DNA of 64,000 nucleotides. Origin: Wenzhouxiangella sp. AB-CW3. Lineage in GTDB: Bacteria > Pseudomonadota > Gammaproteobacteria > Xanthomonadales > Wenzhouxiangellaceae. The notes beneath the pieces were generated by a model. That model searched no databases. It had not been told where the DNA came from and saw nothing but the letters and a program-made list of their open reading frames with translations. Positions 50,446 through 58,235 of the stretch are shown here, piece after piece. Each line of letters begins with the position of its first letter. Position 1 is the first letter of the stretch. Both the position numbers and the translations under genes were made by a program. The DNA is taken from the NCBI RefSeq assembly GCF_014725735.1, contig NZ_CP061368.1, forward strand, positions 3,177,225 to 3,241,224, given 5' to 3'.

Positions 50446-50474
50446 TCATTAGTTCTGAAATGGCCGATTTTCAA
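50446..50474 (-). promoter_or_regulatory. Possible hsp20 promoter
   Basis: On the minus strand CTTGAAA (containing TTGAAA, 50474-50469) is followed after 17 nt by TAATGA (50451-50446). CTTGAAA is also the sigma-32 -35 core, but no good CCCCAT-type -10 box is seen, so heat-shock control is only suggested. Confidence 0.3.
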
Positions 50475-50606
50475 GGCGTTAGAAGTCCGGCCCCAGCCGG
50501 GGAATCATTCACCCGACTCACCGTCTAATATCACCATGTGCTCAAGTGCCGCAAGTAAAACATCGCTGATACGCCCGATCATGCTTCTGTCGGGGCTGTT
50601 TTTTTC

Positions 50607-52265
50607 ATGCCCGTGGCATGGTCCGGCGCCGGGGAGACATTCAGGGAAGAACTGCGCCAGCGGCTGGAACGGCCGCATGAAATCGACGCAGTGCCGGTGG
50701 CCGGCAGCATGCTGATGGCGCACGGTCCGCTACGCTCAGTGTATGAAGCCAACGGCTGGGAACCCTTGTGGTTTGAGCGTCTGGAGCCTGTTGACCAGCT
50801 TCGGCAGGTGCCCGCCACGCTGGAACTGGCCGCCAGCCACGGGCTGGAGCCTGATCATTATCATCGCGAGGCACTGACTGTCGCACTGCAGGGGCTGCGG
50901 TCATCGTCCACCCCGAATTCAGTCCCCGCCCTGGTCGATGTCGAGCTGATGGCCACCGACGCGCTGCTCGCACTGGCGCATCATCTCGCCCATGGCCGCA
51001 TCGATCCCGAATCCATCGATCCGGAATGGTTCATCGAACGCGAACAGCCAACGCTGACATCATCGGTCATGCGCCATGCACTGGGGGGCAAGGGCGGCCG
51101 AGAGCTGCTGGAAACCCTGCTGCCGAGCCATCCCGCCTATCATCGCCTAGTCGAGCAACTGGCACTCAAGCGCGAACTGGCCGACAACGGCGAATGGCTG
51201 GCGGTCGACGCGGCACTACCGCTGATCCGGCCTGGCGACAGCGATGAGCGCATCCCCGCCATCCGGCGCCATCTTGCGCGCCTGGAAAGGGGCGAGGCCG
51301 TACCGGCCGATAGCAAGCCACAGTATTTCGATGATGCGCTGGAACAGGCCGTGCGTGCATTCCAGCAACGTCACGGACTGGCCGTCGATGGCATCATCGG
51401 ACCTCAGACCCTCAATGCACTGAACGTGCCTCCGACAGCCCGCGTCGAGCAGTTGCGCGCCAACCTGGAGCGCTGGCGGTGGTTGCCGCAGTCGCTGGGC
51501 GAGGAGTATGTGCTGGTCAACATCGCCGGGTTCGGCATGCAGGTGGTCAGCAATGGTGAGGAGGTCATGCGCCAGCGGGTCATCGTTGGCCAGCCCTACC
51601 GGCGCACTCCGGTGTTCACCGGACGCATGAGCTACCTCGTACTCAACCCTTCCTGGGAGGTGCCGCCGCGACTGGCCGTGCGCGACCAGCTCCCGCGCAT
51701 CCGTGCCAATCCGGACTATCTTGCTGACATGGGGTTTGCCGTGCTGCAGGGCTGGGGCGCGGAGGAACGCCGCATCGACCCGGCCGACGTCGACTGGAAC
51801 AGTCTCTCACCGCGCAATTTCCCCTACCGCTTGCGCCAGGCGCCCGGTCCGGACAACGCACTGGGACGGGTGAAGTTCATGTTCCCCAATCGCCATAACG
51901 TCTACCTGCACGACACACCGGCACGCGAACTGTTTGGCCAACACGAGCGCGCCTTCAGCTCCGGCTGCATCCGGCTGGAGGACGCCGACGAACTGGCTCG
52001 CTGGCTGCTCACCCAACGCTCGGATCTGATGAGCAAGGAACGCATCGAGTCGACATGGAACCACGGCCGCGAGACAACCGTGCGACTTGACCGTCACATG
52101 CCCGTCTACCTGCTTTACTGGACGGCCTGGGTCGGCGACGACAACCAGGTCCATTTCCGGCGCGATATCTACCAACGCGACCAGCGCCTGATCGAGGCAC
52201 TGAATACGCCACCGCCCGGCCCCGAGTCACCCGACATCACCCTGACGAGAGGATACGACGCTTGA
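50607..52265 (+). CDS. L,D-transpeptidase (LdtD/YcbB-like)
   Basis: Makes 3-3 (DAP-DAP) peptidoglycan cross-links in the periplasm. From ATG 50607 there are 552 residues. The order is: an N-terminal domain (about 1-230), a peptidoglycan-binding domain (YFDDALEQAVRAFQQRHGLAVDGIIGPQTLNAL), then the YkuD catalytic domain ending FSSGCIRLEDADEL with catalytic C454. No signal peptide exists in this frame, yet residues 1-8 look like its tail. An adjacent frame starting at ATG 50536 encodes a signal peptide (KTSLIRPIMLLSGLFF) that would join in frame if the 7-T run at 50599-50605 had one more T. The true product therefore probably starts at 50536. Confidence 0.85.
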   Translation: MPVAWSGAGETFREELRQRLERPHEIDAVPVAGSMLMAHGPLRSVYEANGWEPLWFERLEPVDQLRQVPATLELAASHGLEPDHYHREALTVALQGLRSSSTPNSVPALVDVELMATDALLALAHHLAHGRIDPESIDPEWFIEREQPTLTSSVMRHALGGKGGRELLETLLPSHPAYHRLVEQLALKRELADNGEWLAVDAALPLIRPGDSDERIPAIRRHLARLERGEAVPADSKPQYFDDALEQAVRAFQQRHGLAVDGIIGPQTLNALNVPPTARVEQLRANLERWRWLPQSLGEEYVLVNIAGFGMQVVSNGEEVMRQRVIVGQPYRRTPVFTGRMSYLVLNPSWEVPPRLAVRDQLPRIRANPDYLADMGFAVLQGWGAEERRIDPADVDWNSLSPRNFPYRLRQAPGPDNALGRVKFMFPNRHNVYLHDTPARELFGQHERAFSSGCIRLEDADELARWLLTQRSDLMSKERIESTWNHGRETTVRLDRHMPVYLLYWTAWVGDDNQVHFRRDIYQRDQRLIEALNTPPPGPESPDITLTRGYDA

Positions 52266-53212
52266 AATCGCTCATCATGCTACTGGCCGGCAGCCTGCTT
52301 GCCGTCGGCATCCTGGCTGCGGAGTCCGACTTCGACCCCGGCACGCTGGACTATGAGATCAGCTTCAATGGCAAGCGGATGGAGTGGCGGGAGCTTGCCT
52401 TCTTTGTCATGCCCGGGCAGGAGCGCGAGCTGACACTGCACCTGCCCGACGGCATGCAGGCCGAAGCCGTCGTCAACGGCGGCGAGCTGCGACGTCTCGG
52501 CCCGGCCCGCTGGGTGTGGACCGCGCCCGACGAGCCGGGACTGGTGCGCTTCGACATCCATCCAGGACAGGCACAATCGGCACGCCTGAATGTCATCGTC
52601 ATGGTACCGCTGGCCGAGGTCGAGAATGGATATCTCAACGGCTATCGGATCGGCCGATACCCGGACAAGCCACTCAGAGGCAACCCGATCTATCTGCCAC
52701 CGCCCGGACTGATCGAGGTGTCGCCGGAGCTGGCTGACCTGCCGGTTTCGCCCCACTTCACCCTGGGCCAGTTCCTGTGCAAGCAGCAGCCCGATCACTG
52801 GCCCAAGTACCTGGTCCTGCGCGAAGCGCTGGTGGCCAAACTGGAAATCATCCTGGCCGAGGTCAACGATCGGGGCATTCACACCGACAGCTTTCACGTC
52901 ATGAGCGGTTACCGCACGCCCTGGTACAACAGGGCCATTGGCAATGGTCGCTATTCCCGCCATGTCTGGGGCGGAGCCGCGGATATCTTTATCGACACCA
53001 ACGGCAATGGCCGTATGGACGACCTCAACGGCGACGGCCGCAGCGGTGTCAAAGACGCCCGTTTGCTGTTGTCCATCATCGACGATCTTTACGACAGTGG
53101 TCGCCATGAACGCCTGCACGGCGGGCTGGGGCTGTATGGGCCACGTCCGCACCGCGGCCCCTTCGTGCATGTCGATGCCCGTGGGCACGAGGCTCGCTGG
53201 ACGGTTCCGTGA
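52262..53212 (+). CDS. M15-type peptidoglycan peptidase (MepK/DUF882-like)
   Basis: 316 residues with a signal peptide (about 1-20). The C-terminal catalytic domain has zinc ligands H234 and D241 (RHVWGGAADIF) and H303 (FVHVDARGHEARW), plus SGYRTPWYNRAIG, as in MepK, the endopeptidase that cuts 3-3 cross-links. The N-terminal part (about 25-130) is a beta-rich domain unlike E. coli MepK. An insert between the ligands, DTNGNGRMDDLNGDGRSG, resembles a calcium-binding EF-hand/dockerin loop. The start is a TTG overlapping the transpeptidase TGA (TTGA), with AGAGGA 8 nt upstream. The pairing mirrors ycbB-ycbK in E. coli. Confidence 0.82.
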   Translation: MKSLIMLLAGSLLAVGILAAESDFDPGTLDYEISFNGKRMEWRELAFFVMPGQERELTLHLPDGMQAEAVVNGGELRRLGPARWVWTAPDEPGLVRFDIHPGQAQSARLNVIVMVPLAEVENGYLNGYRIGRYPDKPLRGNPIYLPPPGLIEVSPELADLPVSPHFTLGQFLCKQQPDHWPKYLVLREALVAKLEIILAEVNDRGIHTDSFHVMSGYRTPWYNRAIGNGRYSRHVWGGAADIFIDTNGNGRMDDLNGDGRSGVKDARLLLSIIDDLYDSGRHERLHGGLGLYGPRPHRGPFVHVDARGHEARWTVP

Positions 53213-53307
53213 CCGGATATGACCCTGCGCGTCAAGTTCGACCGCGTGGCCGCGGCAACGGCGAATGCGCACAGGATCGACTTTCTCGCACACGCCACCG
53301 GAAAAAA

Positions 53308-53336
53308 TTGACCGGACACGACAGGACAACCATATT
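53308..53336 (+). promoter_or_regulatory. Putative sigma-70 promoter of the response regulator gene
   Basis: TTGACC (53308-53313, 5 of 6) and CATATT (53331-53336, 4 of 6) are separated by exactly 17 nt. The predicted start is about 20 nt before the ATG at 53363. Confidence 0.5.
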
Positions 53337-53362
53337 GGCGCGGTAATTGCAAGAAAGACTGC

Positions 53363-54430
53363 ATGAACGCCGTCAGCCAACAAGAATTCTCACCCCGTCC
53401 GCGCATTCTGTTTGTCGATGACAGCCGCCTGATGCGCATGTGTGCAACCAAGGTACTGGAAGAGTCGTTCGAGCTTGTGCTTGCCGAGTCGGCCGAGGCC
53501 GCCTGGGAGCTGCTCGAGCAGGACGAACATATTCAGGTGCTGTTCACCGATCTGCGCATGCCTGGCAAGAGCGGGTTCGATCTGCTCGATCAGGTGCGCT
53601 CAAGTGACCAGCCACGGCTGGCCGAGTTGCCGGTGATCCTGATTACCGGTGCAGAAGACCGAGAGGAGTTGCGGGCGCAAGCACTTGAGCGCGGCGCCAG
53701 CGATTTCATCTCCAAGCCCTTCCAGGCTCCCGAATTGCTGGCCCGGGCCAGCGCCCACGCCGACTCGGTGCAGTCCCGGCGCGAGGTACGGGCGCTGGAG
53801 CGCGACCACCACCTCGACCGCGAGACCAGCCTGGGCAATCGGCGCTATTGTGCTCAGCGGCTCGGCCAGGCCATGAGTTTTGCCGTGCGCCACAACCAGG
53901 AGCTGACCCTGATGCACCTGCATCTTGACGGCCTGACCCGGTTGCTCGACGAGCTTGGCGAGCCCTATGCCAGCCGTGCCCGGCAGCGTGTCGGCCAGAC
54001 GCTGTCGGAGAGTATTCGCCGTGAGGACACCGTCTACCGAACCGGCCCCGAAAGCTTCACGTTCATTCTTCCGGCCACCTCGGCCGACGGCGCCAGGCAC
54101 CTGCAGGACCGCTTCACGCCCGACCTGGCCGATCTGGGACTGACCGGAAGCGAGCAGACACTCCAGGTGCGCGCGCGCTTTTCCGTGCAACCGCTGCCGA
54201 TCGATGACTCCAGAGATGTCAACGAACTGCTCAAGTCCGGCTTGTCAGGCGCAGCCGAACCGGCGCCGGCGACAGCGCAGCACGAAAGCGTCGGGCATCA
54301 GGACGAGCCCGGCCTGGAAGAGGCGCTGGAATGGATCGCTCGCGGACAAGCCGATCGGGTCCGCCAGCATCTGCCACGAATCAGGAAGCAGTTGGCCCCC
54401 TTGCTGGACCTGATCGAGGAGAGCAACTGA
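53363..54430 (+). CDS. Response regulator with degenerate GGDEF domain
   Basis: 355 residues. The N-terminal receiver domain (about 12-130) has the acidic pair D19-D20, the phospho-acceptor D63 (FTDLRMPG) and K118 (SKPF), so it looks phosphorylatable. A helix (about 133-155) leads to a GGDEF-like fold: DRETSLGNRRY matches the family entry motif. At the active site, however, the sequence is RTGPESFTFILP where RxGGDEFxxLLP is expected, so diguanylate cyclase activity is unlikely. The C-terminal 60 residues form a charged helical tail. The cognate kinase is not in the window. It may act as a GTP or c-di-GMP sensor or by protein contact. Confidence 0.85.
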   Translation: MNAVSQQEFSPRPRILFVDDSRLMRMCATKVLEESFELVLAESAEAAWELLEQDEHIQVLFTDLRMPGKSGFDLLDQVRSSDQPRLAELPVILITGAEDREELRAQALERGASDFISKPFQAPELLARASAHADSVQSRREVRALERDHHLDRETSLGNRRYCAQRLGQAMSFAVRHNQELTLMHLHLDGLTRLLDELGEPYASRARQRVGQTLSESIRREDTVYRTGPESFTFILPATSADGARHLQDRFTPDLADLGLTGSEQTLQVRARFSVQPLPIDDSRDVNELLKSGLSGAAEPAPATAQHESVGHQDEPGLEEALEWIARGQADRVRQHLPRIRKQLAPLLDLIEESN

Positions 54431-54466
54431 CGCGGCACGCATGCACAGATGCCGTAGTTTGGCGTC

Positions 54467-55168
54467 TCAGCGAGACTGTCCACGCCGCTCGGAACCCGAC
54501 GCCCGTTCGCGCCAGCCCTCGCGCCGCTCCTGCATCTCTGCAGCGGCCGTCTCGCCGTTCTCCACGGTCCACTGCGTGATATCCAGAAAGAGCCGGGACA
54601 TGGCCTGCTCGAATGCATCAACCGCATCGTCCAGGGATCGCCCATCGACGCGTTCGGCCTGTTCAAACGAATGCGTGGCCATCACACTCCCCGTGGGCTG
54701 GTGCACCAGGTTGATGCGCACAGCCAGATCGACCGAAAGACGACCGTCACCGTCATCGACCACCTCGAAGCGGCGGATGTCGCTGGTCAGGCCAAAGCGC
54801 GAACGCAGCCCACCGGCCCGGCCGACACCGGCAAAGTGCCCCGAGTCTTCCAGGGTCTGGATCAGCATCGCGTGAACCATGTCAGGCATGCTGTCCAGCC
54901 AGGCCGCCTCGGGCCAGGGCTGCAGTCGCGACCGCGATACCCGCACCATGATCCGGTCCGAGTCGCGCATCTGGTCGGCACTTGGACGCTGCACCCCCAC
55001 GGACCAGTCGACCACCGGCTCGCTCTCGGCCTCGACCGGCTCAAGCTGCGGGGCAATGATGCTGACCGACCCGGGCGAACGTGCCAGCATGCAGCCGCCG
55101 AGCATCAGGACACTCACGGCCAGCAGAACCATCCGCCCGCCGAAATTACGATGACTCACGGTACTCAC
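54467..55168 (-). CDS. PqiC-like ABC transport auxiliary lipoprotein
   Basis: 233 residues with a lipoprotein signal (LMLGGC, C26). The mature domain fits the ABC-transport auxiliary family (PqiC, LetC-associated): WSVGVQRPSADQMRDSDRIMVRVSRSRLQPWPEAAWLDSMPDMVHAMLIQTLEDSG. The C-terminal 40 residues are arginine- and glutamate-rich. The GTG start at 55168 overlaps the mlaD-like stop (GTGA). As the last gene of the Mla-like operon it likely couples the MCE protein to the outer membrane. Confidence 0.85.
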   Translation of the reverse strand: MSTVSHRNFGGRMVLLAVSVLMLGGCMLARSPGSVSIIAPQLEPVEAESEPVVDWSVGVQRPSADQMRDSDRIMVRVSRSRLQPWPEAAWLDSMPDMVHAMLIQTLEDSGHFAGVGRAGGLRSRFGLTSDIRRFEVVDDGDGRLSVDLAVRINLVHQPTGSVMATHSFEQAERVDGRSLDDAVDAFEQAMSRLFLDITQWTVENGETAAAEMQERREGWRERASGSERRGQSR

Positions 55169-56133
55169 TGTGGCTGATACTCCTCTGGCTGATCGCCCCC
55201 AAGCAGGAAGCGCGTGGGATGTCGCTGGAATCGCGAACTCAGTCGCGACAGTTCGCGGACCAACTGCCTGAACTCCTGCACTGTCGGCCCCAGTGGTGCG
55301 AGCACTTCGACACCAAACTCGCTGAAGGCCGCCTCGTTGTCGGCCAGCACTCGATCAATCCGCTCCGACGCCCTCGCCAGCCGATCCATGGTGGTTGACA
55401 GGTCTTCCGACAATCCGGGCAGATCGCTCAGCAGGTGTTCGTCGACCTCGGCCAGTGCTTGGCTCATCTGTTCCATCAACTGCTGAGAACGGGTCATGAC
55501 GCCGGCCAGTTCCGCACTGCCGGCATGCAGATTGCCAATGGTCTCGGCGATCATGTCGCCTTCGGCCAGAATGGTCTGCGAAAGACGGTCGATGTTGTCA
55601 AGCGTGTGAGTGACGCGCTCGGCGTTGTCCTCGCTGAGAAATTCGAGCAGGCGCAGCATCACCTCGCTGGCCATGGAGGCAATGTCCTCGGATGCATCGA
55701 TGAGTTTCTGCAACCCCGACTCCTCGGCCAGTATCTGGGGCGGCTTGCCGTCCGGGCCGGGTTCCAGTGCCGGGCTTTCCGGGCTGCCGCCACGCAACTG
55801 GATAAAGGCCACGCCGGTTAGCCCCGAGACCGTCAGGCGCGCCACTGTATCCTCGCGTACCGGGGCACCGGCCTCCAGGCGAATGCGGGCAATGACCCGG
55901 CTGGGATCATCCGGCGACAGGCTCAGCTCGCGCACGCTGCCCATGTTGATGCCGTTGTACTGCACGGTCGACCCGGACGACAGGCCGCTGACCGGGTGCT
56001 CGAAGACCACCTCGTATTCCTTCCAGGCATCATCTGCCGCGTAGCGGGCCGCCCATAGACCAATTGCCAGCATCATGATGAGCCCGGCAATGGTGAAAGC
56101 ACCGATAAGGACGTGGTTGGCTCGCGTTTCCAT
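55165..56133 (-). CDS. MlaD-like MCE domain protein
   Basis: 322 residues: an N-terminal membrane helix (about 8-29), one MCE domain (YEVVFEHPVSGLSSGSTVQYNGINMGSVRELSLSPDDPSRVIARIRLEAGAPVREDTVARLTVSGLTGVAFIQLRGG condensed in about 40-115), then a long helical region. It binds lipids in the periplasm as the substrate-binding part of an Mla/Pqi-type transporter. It is longer than E. coli MlaD (183) because of the C-terminal coiled coil, like Mce and LetB-type relatives. The ATG at 56133 is 5 nt after the ATPase stop. Confidence 0.92.
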   Translation of the reverse strand: METRANHVLIGAFTIAGLIMMLAIGLWAARYAADDAWKEYEVVFEHPVSGLSSGSTVQYNGINMGSVRELSLSPDDPSRVIARIRLEAGAPVREDTVARLTVSGLTGVAFIQLRGGSPESPALEPGPDGKPPQILAEESGLQKLIDASEDIASMASEVMLRLLEFLSEDNAERVTHTLDNIDRLSQTILAEGDMIAETIGNLHAGSAELAGVMTRSQQLMEQMSQALAEVDEHLLSDLPGLSEDLSTTMDRLARASERIDRVLADNEAAFSEFGVEVLAPLGPTVQEFRQLVRELSRLSSRFQRHPTRFLLGGDQPEEYQPQ

Positions 56134-56138
56134 AGGAT

Positions 56139-56936
56139 TCAACTCCCGGCCTTCCCGGCCTGGCTGGCGGCACGTGCGCGTGGCCCGTGAAAGTAATTCT
56201 GGACCCACTCGTGCTCGAACTGTTCCACTTCAGACAACGGGCCACTGACAAGAATTCTGCCGTCACCGATGACCGCCACGCGATCACAGATGGCATAAAG
56301 CGTATCAAGATCGTGGGTAATGAGGAATACGGTCAGGCCCAGCGCCTGACGAAGGGTGACGAGCAGTTCGTCGAAAGCCGCCGCGCCGATGGGATCAAGG
56401 CCGGCCGTGGGTTCGTCGAGAAACAGGAGCTCGGGATCCACCGCCAGGGCACGCGCCAGGCCGGCGCGCTTGCGCATGCCGCCGGAAAGCTCCGAGGGCA
56501 GCTTGGCCCCGGCAGCGACCGGCAGGCCGACCATGCGAATCTTGAGTCGGGCCAGGTCACGACGCAGTGCGGCCGACATGGCCGGGCAGTGCGTTTTGAT
56601 TGGCACCTCGACGTTCTCGCGAACGGTCAGTGAAGAAAACAGGGCACCATCCTGAAACAGCACGCCGGTGCGGCGCCTGAGCAGACTGCGCGCCGATGCA
56701 CTCTGTTCGATACGCTCGCCCAGCACCTCGATGGTGCCGGCCTGCGGGGGGCGCAAGCCGAGTATGGCCCGCATCAGCACCGACTTGCCCGAACCCGAGC
56801 CGCCCACGATGCCAAGGACTTCACCACGTCGAACGTCCAGGTCCAGCCCCTGGTGCACAACGAACTGTCCGAACTGGTTGCGCAGGCCACGCACCTTGAC
56901 CACGCTGGTTTCCGAAGTCTCCGGCGTACTCACCAT
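56139..56936 (-). CDS. MlaF-like ABC transporter ATPase
   Basis: 265-residue ATP-binding protein powering phospholipid transport. Walker A GGSGSGKSVLMRAILGL, signature ELSGGMRKRAGLARALA, Walker B LLFLDEPTAGLDPIGA and the switch histidine in LITHDLDTLY are intact. The pattern LSGGMRKRAGLARA is typical of MlaF rather than importers in general. It overlaps the permease gene by 7 nt upstream. Confidence 0.94.
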   Translation of the reverse strand: MVSTPETSETSVVKVRGLRNQFGQFVVHQGLDLDVRRGEVLGIVGGSGSGKSVLMRAILGLRPPQAGTIEVLGERIEQSASARSLLRRRTGVLFQDGALFSSLTVRENVEVPIKTHCPAMSAALRRDLARLKIRMVGLPVAAGAKLPSELSGGMRKRAGLARALAVDPELLFLDEPTAGLDPIGAAAFDELLVTLRQALGLTVFLITHDLDTLYAICDRVAVIGDGRILVSGPLSEVEQFEHEWVQNYFHGPRARAASQAGKAGS

Positions 56937-58039
56937 CCCATCTCCATGAAGAACACGGCGGCCAGCGCGTTGATGACGATGACCAGCGAGATCGACTGCA
57001 CCACCGCGCTGGTCGTACGCTCGCCGACGGACTGCGCGGTTCCGGTGACCTTGAACCCTTCCAGGCAGCCGATCAGCGCAATGACAACCGCAAACAGCGG
57101 CGCCTTGATCAGCCCGACCAGGTAATGACGCAGGTTCAGAGTTTCATGAATACGCGACATGAACAAATCGGGTCCGATATCAAGCGAAAGCGCCGATACC
57201 GTCATGCCACCGGCCATGCCGGCGATGGTCGCCGCCGCTGCCAGGATGGGAAGCATGACCAGCAACGCCACCAGCCGGGGCATGACCAGCAGGATGAACG
57301 GATCCAGCCCCAGCGTGCGCATGGCATCGATTTCCTCGCGCGACTTCATGGTGCCGATCTGGGCGGTAAAAGCGCTGGCCGTGCGCCCGGCCAGGATGAT
57401 GGCGGTCACCAGCACGCCCATCTCCCGGAAGAAGGCAATGGTGGTCAGATCGACGACAAACAGCTCGGCACCGAAGTCCTTGAGCACCGTGGCTCCGAGG
57501 TAGGCAATGACTGCACCGATAAGAAAGCTGAGCAGCACGACCAGCGGCAGGGCGTTCAGCCCGGTCTGTTCCATATGGTGGATGGTCGAGGTAATGCGCC
57601 ACTGGCGGGGCCGGAACATCGTGCGCAGAAGGGAACTGACCCCCAGACCGAGAAACCCCAGAAACTGCTTGAATCCGCCACCGAAACTCACGGTCACCTC
57701 ACCGACATGCGCCAGGAAACTGAACCACGCCGGCTCCGTCCGGGGCTCCGGCTCCGCTTCGCCCGAGGCGGCAATAACGGCGTGCAGAAGTGGCTGGTGA
57801 GATTCGCTCAGGACAATACTGGCCGGATCGATATCCATCCGATCTGCGAGCTGGACGAGCAGCAGGGCACCGACCGAATCCAGTCGCTCGATGGCGGTAG
57901 CATCCAGCTCGACGGCATCGTCGGGCAGCGTCGCCGGAACGAACCCGCGTCCCCTGACGGCATCGATACGCCAGTCACCCGTGGCCAGCAACCTGCCAGG
58001 GCGCTCGGGGTCGGATTGAAGGTCGGGCTTCTCGGTCAT
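56930..58039 (-). CDS. MlaE-like permease with N-terminal STAS-like domain
   Basis: 369 residues. The first 100 or so form a soluble STAS-like domain (VELDATAIERLDSVGALLLVQLADRM), the kind of module that MlaB supplies as a separate protein in E. coli. The membrane part has the MlaE core: LIGAVIAYLGATVLKDFGAELFVVDLTTIAFFREMGVLVTAIILAGRTASAFTAQIGTMK and NLRHYLVGLIKAPLFAVVIALIGCLEGF. Fusion of STAS and permease explains the absence of an mlaB gene. It is the first gene of the operon. Confidence 0.93.
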   Translation of the reverse strand: MTEKPDLQSDPERPGRLLATGDWRIDAVRGRGFVPATLPDDAVELDATAIERLDSVGALLLVQLADRMDIDPASIVLSESHQPLLHAVIAASGEAEPEPRTEPAWFSFLAHVGEVTVSFGGGFKQFLGFLGLGVSSLLRTMFRPRQWRITSTIHHMEQTGLNALPLVVLLSFLIGAVIAYLGATVLKDFGAELFVVDLTTIAFFREMGVLVTAIILAGRTASAFTAQIGTMKSREEIDAMRTLGLDPFILLVMPRLVALLVMLPILAAAATIAGMAGGMTVSALSLDIGPDLFMSRIHETLNLRHYLVGLIKAPLFAVVIALIGCLEGFKVTGTAQSVGERTTSAVVQSISLVIVINALAAVFFMEMGW

Positions 58040-58167
58040 GCACGACGCCGGGTCGAGTCAGGAAACGTCGCTGATTATGGCACGGCGCATGCGGCAATCG
58101 ATCAATGGCTTGCCATTAGGAAGCATCAGAAAACGGAGACCGGCAGCGGCCTCGGACGACTGCCGGC

Positions 58168-58207
58168 TTGGCATATGTCCCCTGCGAAGCCGCGGGACAT
58201 ATGCCAA
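58168..58207. terminator. 14-bp perfect inverted repeat downstream of the porin gene
   Basis: TTGGCATATGTCCC (58168-58181) and its exact complement (58194-58207) enclose a 12-nt loop that can itself pair (GCG/CGC). It lies 28 nt after the porin stop on the minus strand and before the permease start. No T-tract follows, so it is either a terminator helped by rho or an mRNA-end stabiliser. Confidence 0.45.
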
Positions 58208-58235
58208 CGCCGACACTGGGAGAATCGCCAGGCAC

